From contig DIAJ01000032.1 of assembly GCA_002415785.1 (NCBI GenBank), forward strand, positions 1 to 46,540: DNA of 46,540 nucleotides, read 5' to 3'. Of the stretch, positions 26,086 through 34,132 are shown one piece after another. The notes beneath the pieces are model-generated. The model had not been told where the DNA came from and searched no databases. It was given only the letters and a program-made list of their open reading frames with translations. The translations under genes were made by a program, and so were the position numbers. Origin of the DNA: Flavobacteriales bacterium UBA5081 (GTDB lineage Bacteria; Bacteroidota; Bacteroidia; Flavobacteriales_E; Vicingaceae). The stretch's first letter is position 1, and each line of letters opens with the position of its first letter.

Positions 26086-26679
26086 ATGAAAGAATTTTGG
26101 AATGAACGATATAGCGAAGATGAATACGTTTATGGTGAAAATCCTAATGAGTACTTTAAAGAGAGCTTGAGTAAACTAAAAGTCGGAAAAATACTGTTGC
26201 CTTGTGATGGAGAAGGAAGAAATGCAGTGTATGCTGCCACGCAGAAATGGGAAGTAACTGCCTTTGACCAAAGTGAGGAAGCCAAGGAAAAAGCACTTTT
26301 ATTAGGAAATAAAAAGAACGTTAAGTTCGATTTTCGCATTGCTGATGCGGGAGACTATGAATATGGTGAAAATAAGTATGATGCCATTGCCCTCATTTAT
26401 GCTCACTTTCCTGAAGATCTAAGAAAGAAAGTTCACACATCCGTGGTTAAAGCCCTTAAAGTGGGCGGCACTTTAATTCTTGAAGGTTTTAACCCCAATC
26501 AAATTGATTTAAAAAGCGGTGGACCTAAAGATGAGAAAATGCTATTTACTAAAGAAATGATTGAAAGTGATTTTAAAGAGCTAACGACTATTGAATTAAA
26601 TTCGCTTAATATTGAACTTAATGAAGGTAAATATCACAAAGGTAAAGCTGCTGTAATCCAATATATGGGAAGAAAATGA
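26086..26679 (+). CDS. Class I SAM-dependent methyltransferase, TehB-like
   Basis: A 197-aa small-molecule methyltransferase. The N-terminus (FWNERYSEDEYVYGENPNEY then F) is typical of TehB/thiopurine-type enzymes. The SAM-binding segment ILLPCDGEGRNAVYAA has the acidic-glycine loop, and ALIYAHFPEDLRKKVHTSVV with GGTLILEGF are the later strands. The substrate is unknown; relatives act on tellurite, selenite or thiols. The next gene starts inside its stop codon (ATGA overlap at 26676-26679), so they are co-translated. Confidence 0.85.
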   Translation: MKEFWNERYSEDEYVYGENPNEYFKESLSKLKVGKILLPCDGEGRNAVYAATQKWEVTAFDQSEEAKEKALLLGNKKNVKFDFRIADAGDYEYGENKYDAIALIYAHFPEDLRKKVHTSVVKALKVGGTLILEGFNPNQIDLKSGGPKDEKMLFTKEMIESDFKELTTIELNSLNIELNEGKYHKGKAAVIQYMGRK

Positions 26680-27383
26680 AGAAAATAACTTTTTTACTAT
26701 TAACGAGCATTTTATCGACAAGCATATTTAGCCAATCTGTAAAGGTGGTTGGTGAAATGAAAAAGGTAATGATGGGAATTGACTGGAGTGATCATATTTC
26801 TTGGGATACACTCAACACTCATAATCTTTTTGCTTTAGCGCCCATAAGTGGCTTAAAAGGAGAAGTCACAATTATTAATGGCACTGTTTACCAAAGCACC
26901 GTAAAAGCTACCGGAGATATTGAACTTTCTAAAAATCAAACAGGAATTCAATCGCCATTTGCGGTTTATGCTCACATTGAAAAATGGGATACCATAGAAG
27001 TAAAGCAAGCTATTTCCTCTAATCAGGAACTATACCAACTCTTAGAAAAAGAAAGTAAAATAGACTTAGAGAGCGCCTTTCCCATTCGATTAATCGGAGA
27101 ATTTGAAAGTGTCGATTTTCATATTATCAATGCAAATGAAAAAAGTAAGGAAAATCATAGTCATGCTGCTCATAAGGAAATTCAAGAGCACTTTTCAGTA
27201 AAAAACTCTAATGGTGAAATTTTAGGATTTTATTCTAAGAATCACCAAGGTATTTTTACTCACAAAGGAAGCTACTTTCACCTACATTTTGTTGATTCTG
27301 AAGAATTCAATATGGGACATGTAGAAGGTTTTTCCACGAAAAAAAATGTTCAATTACTACTCCCAAAATACAAGACAAAATAA
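26676..27383 (+). CDS. Exported acetolactate decarboxylase-like protein
   Basis: A 235-aa protein with a signal peptide (1-20, ending SIFSQ) that matches the alpha-acetolactate decarboxylase fold. The zinc-ligand set HLHF and GHV is present (H202, H204, H215). So are the family glutamate in KGEVTIINGTVYQ (E63) and the arginine in FPIRLIGEF (R138), plus SPFAVYA. Known enzymes turn acetolactate into acetoin. Here the C-terminus is short and a His-rich HSHAAHKEIQEH segment (161-172) takes the place of a usual proline-rich loop, so the substrate may differ. It overlaps the methyltransferase gene and is followed 55 bases later by an SDR oxidoreductase gene. Export to the periplasm is inferred from the signal sequence. 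Confidence 0.78.
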   Translation: MKKITFLLLTSILSTSIFSQSVKVVGEMKKVMMGIDWSDHISWDTLNTHNLFALAPISGLKGEVTIINGTVYQSTVKATGDIELSKNQTGIQSPFAVYAHIEKWDTIEVKQAISSNQELYQLLEKESKIDLESAFPIRLIGEFESVDFHIINANEKSKENHSHAAHKEIQEHFSVKNSNGEILGFYSKNHQGIFTHKGSYFHLHFVDSEEFNMGHVEGFSTKKNVQLLLPKYKTK

Positions 27384-27438
27384 GCAACTAACGAATTAAT
27401 ATGCTTACCTTTATATAGAAATCATAAAAACAGTTATC

Positions 27439-28191
27439 ATGGGAACTATAAAAGACAAAGTAGCCATTATTACCGGAGCAAGCTCGGGAATTGGAAAAGC
27501 AATCGCAGTATTATTTGCAAAAGAAGGTGCAAAAGTGGTTGTTTCAGATATTGATGAAAAGAAAGGTAAAGAAGTAGTCAAAGAAATTAATGACAAAGGT
27601 GGAGAATCATTCTTTGTTAAAGCAGACTCATCTTCTGCTGAAGACAACAAAAAGCTCGTTGAGAAAACTGTAGAAAAGTACGGTGCACTTCATATTGCAG
27701 TTAACAATGCCGGAATCGGTGGTCCGCAGGCAAATGTTGGTGATTATCCAATCGACGGTTGGGAAAAGGTAATTGCTATTAATCTCAATGGTGTATTCTA
27801 CGGTATGCGCTATCAAATTCCCGCCATGGAAAAATCGAATGGCGGTTCAATAATTAACATGGCTTCTATTTTGGGAAGCGTTGGCTTTCCTACTTCAGCA
27901 GCTTATGTTGCCGCAAAGCACGGTGTTGTGGGCTTAAGTAAAAATGCTGCTTTAGAATATGCCACAAAGAATATTAGAATTAACTCCGTTGGTCCGGGCT
28001 TTATAAAAACTCCATTAGTTGAGGAAAATCTCGATGCTGATACCTTAAAATTTTTAGAAACGAAGCACGCTATGAACCGCTTAGGAGAACCAAATGAAGT
28101 TGCCGAATTGTGTTTGTGGTTAGCATCCGATAAGTCATCATTTGTTACCGGTTCTTATTACACAGTTGACGGAGGATATACTGCACAATAA
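27439..28191 (+). CDS. SDR family oxidoreductase
   Basis: A classical short-chain dehydrogenase of 250 aa. The dinucleotide loop is GASSGIGKA (residues 13-21), followed by VVVSDIDEKKG. The acidic D after the second strand suggests NAD rather than NADP. NNAGIGG, the catalytic serine in MASILGS and the YVAAKHG (Y-x3-K) pair are all present, as is the C-terminal GSYYTVDGGYTA. Relatives include glucose 1-dehydrogenases and acetoin/diacetyl reductases; the true substrate is open. Its place after the acetolactate-decarboxylase-like gene makes acetoin chemistry conceivable, but the two proteins would be in different compartments. Confidence 0.9.
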   Translation: MGTIKDKVAIITGASSGIGKAIAVLFAKEGAKVVVSDIDEKKGKEVVKEINDKGGESFFVKADSSSAEDNKKLVEKTVEKYGALHIAVNNAGIGGPQANVGDYPIDGWEKVIAINLNGVFYGMRYQIPAMEKSNGGSIINMASILGSVGFPTSAAYVAAKHGVVGLSKNAALEYATKNIRINSVGPGFIKTPLVEENLDADTLKFLETKHAMNRLGEPNEVAELCLWLASDKSSFVTGSYYTVDGGYTAQ

Positions 28192-28202
28192 AATTTTTAA
28201 AG

Positions 28203-28234
28203 AAAGAGCGAAGTTTAATCTTCGCTCTTTTTTT
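28203..28234. terminator. Bidirectional terminator at the SDR/DUF21 gene junction
   Basis: A perfect 11-base stem (28203-28213 AAAGAGCGAAG and 28220-28230) with a 6-base loop is followed by a T run. The stop codon of the convergent minus-strand gene (28215-28217) lies in the loop. Confidence 0.9.
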
Positions 28235-29264
28235 GATCAATCAAACTTTGCATGTCTTCAACTTGATCCGTTTCATCCATAATTTCATATCCTAGAATTG
28301 TTTCCAAAACATCCTCCAAAGTTACCAAGCCGGTAACACTTCCATAGCGGTCAACAACAATGTGCATGTGCTGACGATCTTTATGTTTGTTCTTAAAAAA
28401 AGTAGCCAGAGGAGTATTCTCGTCAACTCTACCAATCGGACGAAGTATTTCTGCTAACTTCAAATCTCGGTTTCCGGAAATAACCGCTTTTAATACATCG
28501 CTTTTTAACACCATTCCTTTTACCACTTCCTTATCTTCATCGTAAACCGGAACTCTAGTAAACTGCTCAAAAGACTCTTCAGCAATTAAATCCTCAACAT
28601 AATCTATTTCCTTTGCAGTAAACATCACTGTTCGGGGAGTCATAATGTGCTCAATGTTTTTATTGGGTAAGTTTAATACATTTCGAATCAATCTACTTTC
28701 AGACTGCTCTAAAACGCCATCCTCAGATCCGGCTTGTGTCATCGCTAACAAATCAGCTCTATTAAGTACCGGTTTTAATTTATCCTTTTTCAGTCTTCTA
28801 GTAATAAATTGACTGAGCCAAACGAGTGGCCACAATACCTTAATTAACAAGTTTAATGTCCATACTGTAAAAGGAGCTAATCGCTCCCAATTATTAGCCC
28901 CAATAGTTTTTGGAATTATTTCACTTAAAATTAATATCGCTAAAGTCATTCCGGCTCCAATTAAGCCTTCCACCGAGATATTAAGTCCTAGAAATGACCA
29001 AGCTGAAGATCCAAAAAGCACTGTAGCTTGCGCACCTACACCAATTGCCCCTACAGTATGAGCAATCGTATTTAAGGTTAATATAGCCGAAAGCGGTCGG
29101 TCAATATCTTGTTTAAAAATCTTGAGTTTTAAAAAGAGTTTTGAGTTTTGCTTTTCTTGACGACGAACAAATGAAGGTGTAATGCTCAATAAAACCGCTT
29201 CCAGTACTGAACATAAGAATGAAAAAAAAATACTTAATAGAAAAAATGTAATTAATAAAGCCAT
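28215..29264 (-). CDS. DUF21 (CNNM)/CBS-domain membrane protein, short form
   Basis: A membrane protein of the CNNM/CorC-like group linked to divalent cation handling; older names call these hemolysins. The N-terminal CNNM/DUF21 domain has four hydrophobic segments (about residues 1-165), including LEAVLLSITPSF and LILSEIIPKTIG. Two CBS motifs follow (about 190-330: IMTPRTVMF and VVDRYGSVTGLVTLEDVLETILG). The protein ends soon after them at 349 aa, so the C-terminal CorC_HlyC domain of longer family members is absent. dapF ends 5 bases upstream on the same strand, which suggests a two-gene operon. Confidence 0.9.
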   Translation of the reverse strand: MALLITFFLLSIFFSFLCSVLEAVLLSITPSFVRRQEKQNSKLFLKLKIFKQDIDRPLSAILTLNTIAHTVGAIGVGAQATVLFGSSAWSFLGLNISVEGLIGAGMTLAILILSEIIPKTIGANNWERLAPFTVWTLNLLIKVLWPLVWLSQFITRRLKKDKLKPVLNRADLLAMTQAGSEDGVLEQSESRLIRNVLNLPNKNIEHIMTPRTVMFTAKEIDYVEDLIAEESFEQFTRVPVYDEDKEVVKGMVLKSDVLKAVISGNRDLKLAEILRPIGRVDENTPLATFFKNKHKDRQHMHIVVDRYGSVTGLVTLEDVLETILGYEIMDETDQVEDMQSLIDQKKSED

Positions 29265-29269
29265 ATTAG

Positions 29270-30046
29270 CTATTTAATTTCAAAACTACCTTCAAATACT
29301 TTAAGGGCAGGACCGATCAGCCAAATATCAGAGAACTCTTGATCATCATGTCGATTTAAACTAATTTTTAAATCTCCTCCTCTAGTAAGAATCCTCACTT
29401 TACTTGCTGATAAATTTTGTTTAAACACGTATGAAATAGCTACTGCAGTTACTCCCGTTCCGCATGAAAAAGTTTCCGCCTCTACTCCCCTTTCATAAGT
29501 TCTCACTCTTAAAAAACCATCTTGCTCTGTTACAAAGTTCACATTGGTTCCTTCTTGCTTATATTCCTTGCTGTATCGAACTTTTCTTCCTTCTTCAAAA
29601 ACATCAATTGCATCAACATCTTCTACATAACGAATATAATGAGGCGAGCCGGTATTGATAAAAAAATCATCCCCAATCTCATTTATTTCATTCACATTAC
29701 CCATTCTTGTTGCGAAATCATCGCCATCTTGCTTTCCTTTGTGCACTCCATCAATGGCTAAAAAAGTAGAAGTTTGTTCAATTAAACCCAACTCTTTGGC
29801 ATAAGCTTGTGCACAACGACTTCCATTTCCACAAAAACTCTGACTTCCGTCTGAGTTATAATAGTCCATTTCAAAATCGTATTCATCGTGGTTTTTAATA
29901 ATAATCAAACCATCAGCACCAATACCAAAGCGTCGCTCGCATAGTTTTTGAATTTGATCCACTGAAAAATTGACAGTTTTTTTTGTTCCGTCAATCATGA
30001 TGAAATCATTTCCAGTACCTTGATATTTTGAAAAAGCTATTCGCAT
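29270..30046 (-). CDS. dapF: Diaminopimelate epimerase
   Basis: Converts LL- to meso-diaminopimelate for lysine and peptidoglycan. The two catalytic cysteines are in SFCGNGSRCAQAYA and ETFSCGTGVTAVAI. The N-terminus FSKYQGTGNDFIMID and GIGADGLIII are the family marks. At 258 aa it is a little short but complete. It is transcribed ahead of the DUF21/CBS gene and divergent from htrA. Confidence 0.97.
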   Translation of the reverse strand: MRIAFSKYQGTGNDFIMIDGTKKTVNFSVDQIQKLCERRFGIGADGLIIIKNHDEYDFEMDYYNSDGSQSFCGNGSRCAQAYAKELGLIEQTSTFLAIDGVHKGKQDGDDFATRMGNVNEINEIGDDFFINTGSPHYIRYVEDVDAIDVFEEGRKVRYSKEYKQEGTNVNFVTEQDGFLRVRTYERGVEAETFSCGTGVTAVAISYVFKQNLSASKVRILTRGGDLKISLNRHDDQEFSDIWLIGPALKVFEGSFEIK

Positions 30047-30148
30047 ATAGTCATTTGTTAATAAATCTTTTAGCTTAACATTATTTAACAGCGCACCAAA
30101 ACATCAACATTTCAAATGGCGTTAAAATTGATAAGCGAATTCACGAAA

Positions 30149-30162
30149 TTAATTGCAATTAA
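30149..30162. promoter_or_regulatory. 14-bp perfect palindrome upstream of htrA
   Basis: TTAATTGCAATTAA is fully self-complementary and lies 18 bases before the htrA ATG, in the dapF-htrA divergent gap. It could be an operator. Being A/T-rich it could also arise by chance. Confidence 0.4.
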
Positions 30163-30180
30163 CCTAAAAATTGAAGTATT

Positions 30181-31647
30181 ATGAAAAAGAATTTAATATA
30201 CGGCTTAATAATGGCCATTTTAGGTGGTTTTATTTCCCTAAGTATTTATAAAGTTTTTGAACCTGAACTTGGGATAGTAAAACACACAGATAAACAAGAA
30301 GAAAGTAAGTTAGTCAACCTCATTAGTCCTGAACCTAGTGCTAATGTTGACTACATTACAGCTGCAGAAGCTAGTATCGATGGTGTTGTTCATGTTAAAA
30401 CGGTTGGCACTGTGGAGTATCACCAAAGAGCATTCGATCCATTTCGTCATTTCTTTTATGGAGATGGAAGCTATCATCAAAAATATATTCAACCAATTAA
30501 AGGTGCTGGTTCAGGAGTAATAATTTCTCCCGAGGGTTACATTGTAACCAACAATCACGTAATTGAAAATGCCGATAAAATTGAAGTTACGCTAAACAAT
30601 AAAAAAACATATACAGCAGAACTAATCGGTCGAGATCCAACAACTGATTTAGCCGTTTTGAAAATTGAGGCTAATAACATTCATCATCTTATATATGGTA
30701 ATTCTGATAATTTAAGAATTGGAGAGTGGGTTTTAGCGGTTGGAAATCCATTTAACCTAACTTCAACTGTAACTGCAGGTATTGTTTCTGCCAAAAGCAG
30801 AGATATTAATATTTTAGGTAGCGACCCAATTACCAATATGTCGTCGATTGAATCTTTCATTCAAACCGATGCTGCAGTAAATCCCGGAAATAGCGGTGGT
30901 GCGTTAGTCAATACCAAAGGTGAATTAATCGGAATTAATACGGCCATAAAATCAAATACCGGTTCTTATGCAGGTTACTCCTTTGCTATTCCCTCAAATA
31001 TTGTTCGAAAAGTAGTGAGCGACATTATAGAGTTTGGAAATGTTCAAAGAGCCTACATTGGGGTTTCTATCCAAAACATCACACAAGAACTTGCTGAAGA
31101 AAAAGATATTGAAGACTTGAATGGTGTCTATATTAATGGACTTGCAGAAAATGGTTCTGCAAAAGACGCCGGTATTAAGGAAGGTGATATTGTAAAAGCC
31201 ATTAATGGAATTGCCGTTAAAAATGCCAATGAATTACAAGCCAAAGTTGGGGAGTACAGACCCGGCGATGAAATTGAAGTAAGCTTACTGAGAGGAGAGA
31301 AGGAGATTACCAAAAAAGTTGTTCTTAAAAACATGGAAGGCAGCACTGAAATCATCAGCAATGATAAAGTTGACATGCTAAAGTTACTTGGTGCGAAACT
31401 TGAAAGTCCTTCAAAAGAAGAAATAAAGGATTTAGAAATAAAAGGAGGAGCGAAAGTGATGAGTTTATTTCCCGGAAAACTTCAAAAATCTGGTTTAAGA
31501 GAAGGGTTTATTATCACTAAAGTAGATAATGCTCTAGTAGAATCACCTGATGAATTGCTTGAAATTCTTCAGAACAAAAAAGGAGGCGTGTTAATACAGG
31601 GAATTTATCCGAATGGCAGGGAAGCATTTTATGGCTTTGGGATGTAA
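30181..31647 (+). CDS. HtrA/DegP-type serine protease with PDZ domains
   Basis: An envelope serine protease/chaperone of 488 aa. Residues 5-25 form a single hydrophobic segment, a signal anchor or signal peptide. The trypsin-like domain has the triad H126 (VTNNHVIENA), D156 (TTDLAVLKIE) and S238 (NPGNSGGALVN). The first PDZ domain follows at about 280-375 (RAYIGVSIQNI; GSAKDAGIKEGDIVKAINGI). A second, less regular PDZ-like unit covers about 390-488. DegP-like proteases degrade or refold damaged periplasmic proteins. It is a single-gene unit with a clear terminator, divergent from dapF; a palindrome at 30149-30162 may control it. Confidence 0.95.
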   Translation: MKKNLIYGLIMAILGGFISLSIYKVFEPELGIVKHTDKQEESKLVNLISPEPSANVDYITAAEASIDGVVHVKTVGTVEYHQRAFDPFRHFFYGDGSYHQKYIQPIKGAGSGVIISPEGYIVTNNHVIENADKIEVTLNNKKTYTAELIGRDPTTDLAVLKIEANNIHHLIYGNSDNLRIGEWVLAVGNPFNLTSTVTAGIVSAKSRDINILGSDPITNMSSIESFIQTDAAVNPGNSGGALVNTKGELIGINTAIKSNTGSYAGYSFAIPSNIVRKVVSDIIEFGNVQRAYIGVSIQNITQELAEEKDIEDLNGVYINGLAENGSAKDAGIKEGDIVKAINGIAVKNANELQAKVGEYRPGDEIEVSLLRGEKEITKKVVLKNMEGSTEIISNDKVDMLKLLGAKLESPSKEEIKDLEIKGGAKVMSLFPGKLQKSGLREGFIITKVDNALVESPDELLEILQNKKGGVLIQGIYPNGREAFYGFGM

Positions 31648-31675
31648 AAGTTGCCTTAATTCTTATTGCCAATGG

Positions 31676-31712
31676 AGCCCTTCACCCCTACAGTCGAAGG
31701 GCTTCTTTTTTT
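31676..31712 (+). terminator. Rho-independent terminator of htrA
   Basis: Arms AGCCCTTC (31676-31683) and GAAGGGCT (31696-31703) with a 12-base loop are followed by TTC and a run of seven T. Confidence 0.85.
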
Positions 31713-31812
31713 AGCCTTCTTTTGCTTTTTAATCAGTAGAAAAATGCCGAATTTTGACAGCTTTAATATTAATGCTATCATAATTTTAAGATAACCTAAA
31801 GCCAAGCTCAAA

Positions 31813-33288
31813 ATGAGTACAGAAATGAAAAAACCTGTAGTAGCTGAAGAGTTCGAATCTGAACTGAACAGCTGGGTAGATCAAGAAAAAAAAGCCGTAG
31901 ACCTTCAAAACACCTTAGGTCAATTACTTTATGGCAAATCAGTTGAATTAGTTTTATTTAGAAATCACTTGGTAGATCGAAGTGTTTCTGAATTATTGAA
32001 GATGCATAAAAATGCACAAAACTTCACCAATCGCCCGGTAAGTGTTTACGACACTGCCGACTTAGCTAAAGAGCTATTGGAATTGGACTTAGCTCCTTCT
32101 AAAATTGACATTGGAAAGCTCGCCAATGAATGGCTGATTGAAGAAGAAAATTACGCCAATCGTTCTGAGTTTTTAATTCAAAAATTAGAAGCGATGATTG
32201 GTGTTGAAAAACGTCAACTTGCGCCTAAGGATGTTGTTCTTTATGGCTTCGGAAGAATTGGTAGAATTGCTGCTCGTGAGTTAATAAAACAAGCCGGCAA
32301 AGGACAACAATTGAGATTAAGAGCTATTGTAACCCGAAACGACGATGAAGTGGCTTTAGAAAAAAGAGCAGCTTTATTGAGAAATGATTCTGTTCACGGA
32401 GCATTTTACGGTACAGTTGACGTAGATACAAAAGAGCGAACAATGAACATCAATGGCCAGATTGTTCATATGATTAACGCGAGTAATCCGGATGAAATCG
32501 ATTATACAGAATACGGAATTAACGATGCATTAATCATTGACAACACCGGAGTTTTTAAAGATCGCAATGCTCTTTCACGTCACTTGAAGTCAAAAGGAGT
32601 TAGCAAAGTGCTATTGACTGCTCCCGGAAAGGAAATCCCAAATATCGTATATGGTGTAAACCACAAAGGTGATTTGGATATTGAAAAAGAAAATATTTTC
32701 TCGGCAGCTTCTTGTACTACAAACGCAATTGTTCCTGTATTAAAAGTTATTGAGGATAATTTAGGTGTGGTTAAAGGACACATTGAAACGGTTCACGCAT
32801 ATACTAATGACCAAAACTTATTGGACAATATGCACAATAAAACCCGAAGAGGTCGTTCTGCTGCTATTAATATGGTTATTACTGAAACAGGAGCCGGAAA
32901 AGCAGTCACTAAAGTTATTCCTAGCTTACAAGACAAATTAACTGCCAATGCTGTAAGAGTACCTACTCCTAATGGTTCTTTGGCAATTATGAACTTAACA
33001 GTTGAAAAGGAAACTACTAAGGAAGATATTGACAACCTAATTCGCAAAGCAGCGCTTGAAGGTGAATTAGTAAATCAAATTTACTTTTCTACAGATCCTG
33101 AATTAGTTTCTAGCGATATCATTGGAAACACTTGCTGCTCTGTTTATGACAGTCCTGCTACAATTGTTTCAACTGATAAAAAGAACATCGTTCTTTACGT
33201 TTGGTACGACAATGAGTTTGGTTACACCAAGCAAGTTATTCGTTTAGCAAAATATGTTGCAAAAGTGAGAAGGTTGATTTATTATTAA
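31813..33288 (+). CDS. gap: Glyceraldehyde-3-phosphate dehydrogenase, long Bacteroidota form
   Basis: NAD(P)-dependent glycolytic/gluconeogenic enzyme. The Rossmann motif LYGFGRIGRIAAREL begins near residue 140. The catalytic cysteine is C301 in SAASCTTNAIVPVLKVI, followed by HAYTNDQNLLDN and WYDNEFGYTKQVIRL. The protein has 491 aa because about 138 residues precede the normal start. This helical extension contains ELDLAPSKIDIGKLANEWL and is not seen in short GAPDHs. Such long forms are known in this phylum and the extension's role is unclear. It is a single gene closed by a strong terminator. Confidence 0.95.
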   Translation: MSTEMKKPVVAEEFESELNSWVDQEKKAVDLQNTLGQLLYGKSVELVLFRNHLVDRSVSELLKMHKNAQNFTNRPVSVYDTADLAKELLELDLAPSKIDIGKLANEWLIEEENYANRSEFLIQKLEAMIGVEKRQLAPKDVVLYGFGRIGRIAARELIKQAGKGQQLRLRAIVTRNDDEVALEKRAALLRNDSVHGAFYGTVDVDTKERTMNINGQIVHMINASNPDEIDYTEYGINDALIIDNTGVFKDRNALSRHLKSKGVSKVLLTAPGKEIPNIVYGVNHKGDLDIEKENIFSAASCTTNAIVPVLKVIEDNLGVVKGHIETVHAYTNDQNLLDNMHNKTRRGRSAAINMVITETGAGKAVTKVIPSLQDKLTANAVRVPTPNGSLAIMNLTVEKETTKEDIDNLIRKAALEGELVNQIYFSTDPELVSSDIIGNTCCSVYDSPATIVSTDKKNIVLYVWYDNEFGYTKQVIRLAKYVAKVRRLIYY

Positions 33289-33310
33289 CAAACAAACTAT
33301 AAAACAATTG

Positions 33311-33345
33311 AAAAGCCCTATGCAGAAATGCATGGGGCTTTTTGT
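33311..33345 (+). terminator. Rho-independent terminator of gap
   Basis: A 14-base stem (33311-33324 and 33329-33342, AAAAGCCCTATGCA against TGCATGGGGCTTTT, one T.G wobble) with a GAAA tetraloop runs into a T tract. Confidence 0.9.
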
Positions 33346-33454
33346 TTATTAAAACTATACATTTTAATGATGTAAAGGTACAACTCTAGGTGAATAAAAC
33401 TAAATAAAAAACCTATTTATTCATTACTAATTCATTAATATTGTGTACATAGTG

Positions 33455-33517
33455 ATTTTTTAGTCAAAAACTGATATTTATCATTTTTTAGTCATTGCAT
33501 CAGTCGGACATTTGTCC
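33455..33517 (+). promoter_or_regulatory. Candidate control region of the YceI-porin operon
   Basis: Two exact 12-base direct repeats, ATTTTTTAGTCA at 33455-33466 and 33483-33494, start 28 bases apart. A 12-base palindrome GGACATTTGTCC (33506-33517) overlaps a one-mismatch -7 box, GACATTTG at 33507-33514. The layout fits activator sites upstream and an operator over the promoter. The regulator is unknown. Confidence 0.45.
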
Positions 33518-33552
33518 CAGAGATTAGATAGAAACTCAAAAATCAATATACA

Positions 33553-34131
33553 ATGAACAGATTAGTAAAAAAATTAGGCTTATTAGCAATAGCAATAGGT
33601 TTTGCGGGTTCTACATTGCTTGCCCAAAGTCATCAAATCAGCAATGCTAACTTTGAAGTGGAAGGAACCTCTACACTTCACGATTGGACAATGGAAAGCA
33701 AAGCTGCTAGCGGCACAGTTAATATGACTATGGAAGGCGATAAAATCAAATCTATTTATCGATTTGATGTAAAACTAAAGGCAGAATCGTTAGAAAGTGG
33801 CAAGTCTACCATGGATGATTTGGCTCATGAAGCACTAAAAAGTGAAGATCACCCGATGATTAGTTTTAAACTAACAAACATAAAGTCTATTACTTATAGT
33901 GGAAATACTGCAAATATTATCGCAACAGGTGTATTAACCATTGCCGGAAAAAGTAAAACAGTAGACATAAAAGGTACCGGAGTTAACAATAACGGAACCA
34001 TAACTCTTAAAGGAAGCAAAGATTTAAAAATGACCGATTTTGATATGGAGCCACCAACAGCAATGTTTGGCACGATCAAAACCGGAGATAGCATAACAAT
34101 AAATTATTCACTAACTTTAAAAACCAAGTAA
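33553..34131 (+). CDS. YceI family protein, exported
   Basis: A 192-aa periplasmic protein of the YceI lipocalin-like family, whose members bind long-chain isoprenoids or similar lipids in a beta-barrel. A signal peptide (1-25, ending LLAQ) is followed by the family pattern: FEVEGTSTLHDWTMESKAAS, DDLAHEALKSEDHPMISFKL, GVLTIAGKSKTVDI and TDFDMEPPTAMFGTIKTGD. It is first in a tight operon with a porin (1 base between the genes) and a second YceI-like protein. The natural ligand is not predictable. Confidence 0.93.
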   Translation: MNRLVKKLGLLAIAIGFAGSTLLAQSHQISNANFEVEGTSTLHDWTMESKAASGTVNMTMEGDKIKSIYRFDVKLKAESLESGKSTMDDLAHEALKSEDHPMISFKLTNIKSITYSGNTANIIATGVLTIAGKSKTVDIKGTGVNNNGTITLKGSKDLKMTDFDMEPPTAMFGTIKTGDSITINYSLTLKTK

Positions 34132-34132
34132 A

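Noticed and set aside
33506..33517. CopY-type copper operator
   Set aside because: Only the ACAnnTGT core matches. The outer TA/TA of the consensus is missing, so I list it as a palindrome without a named regulator.
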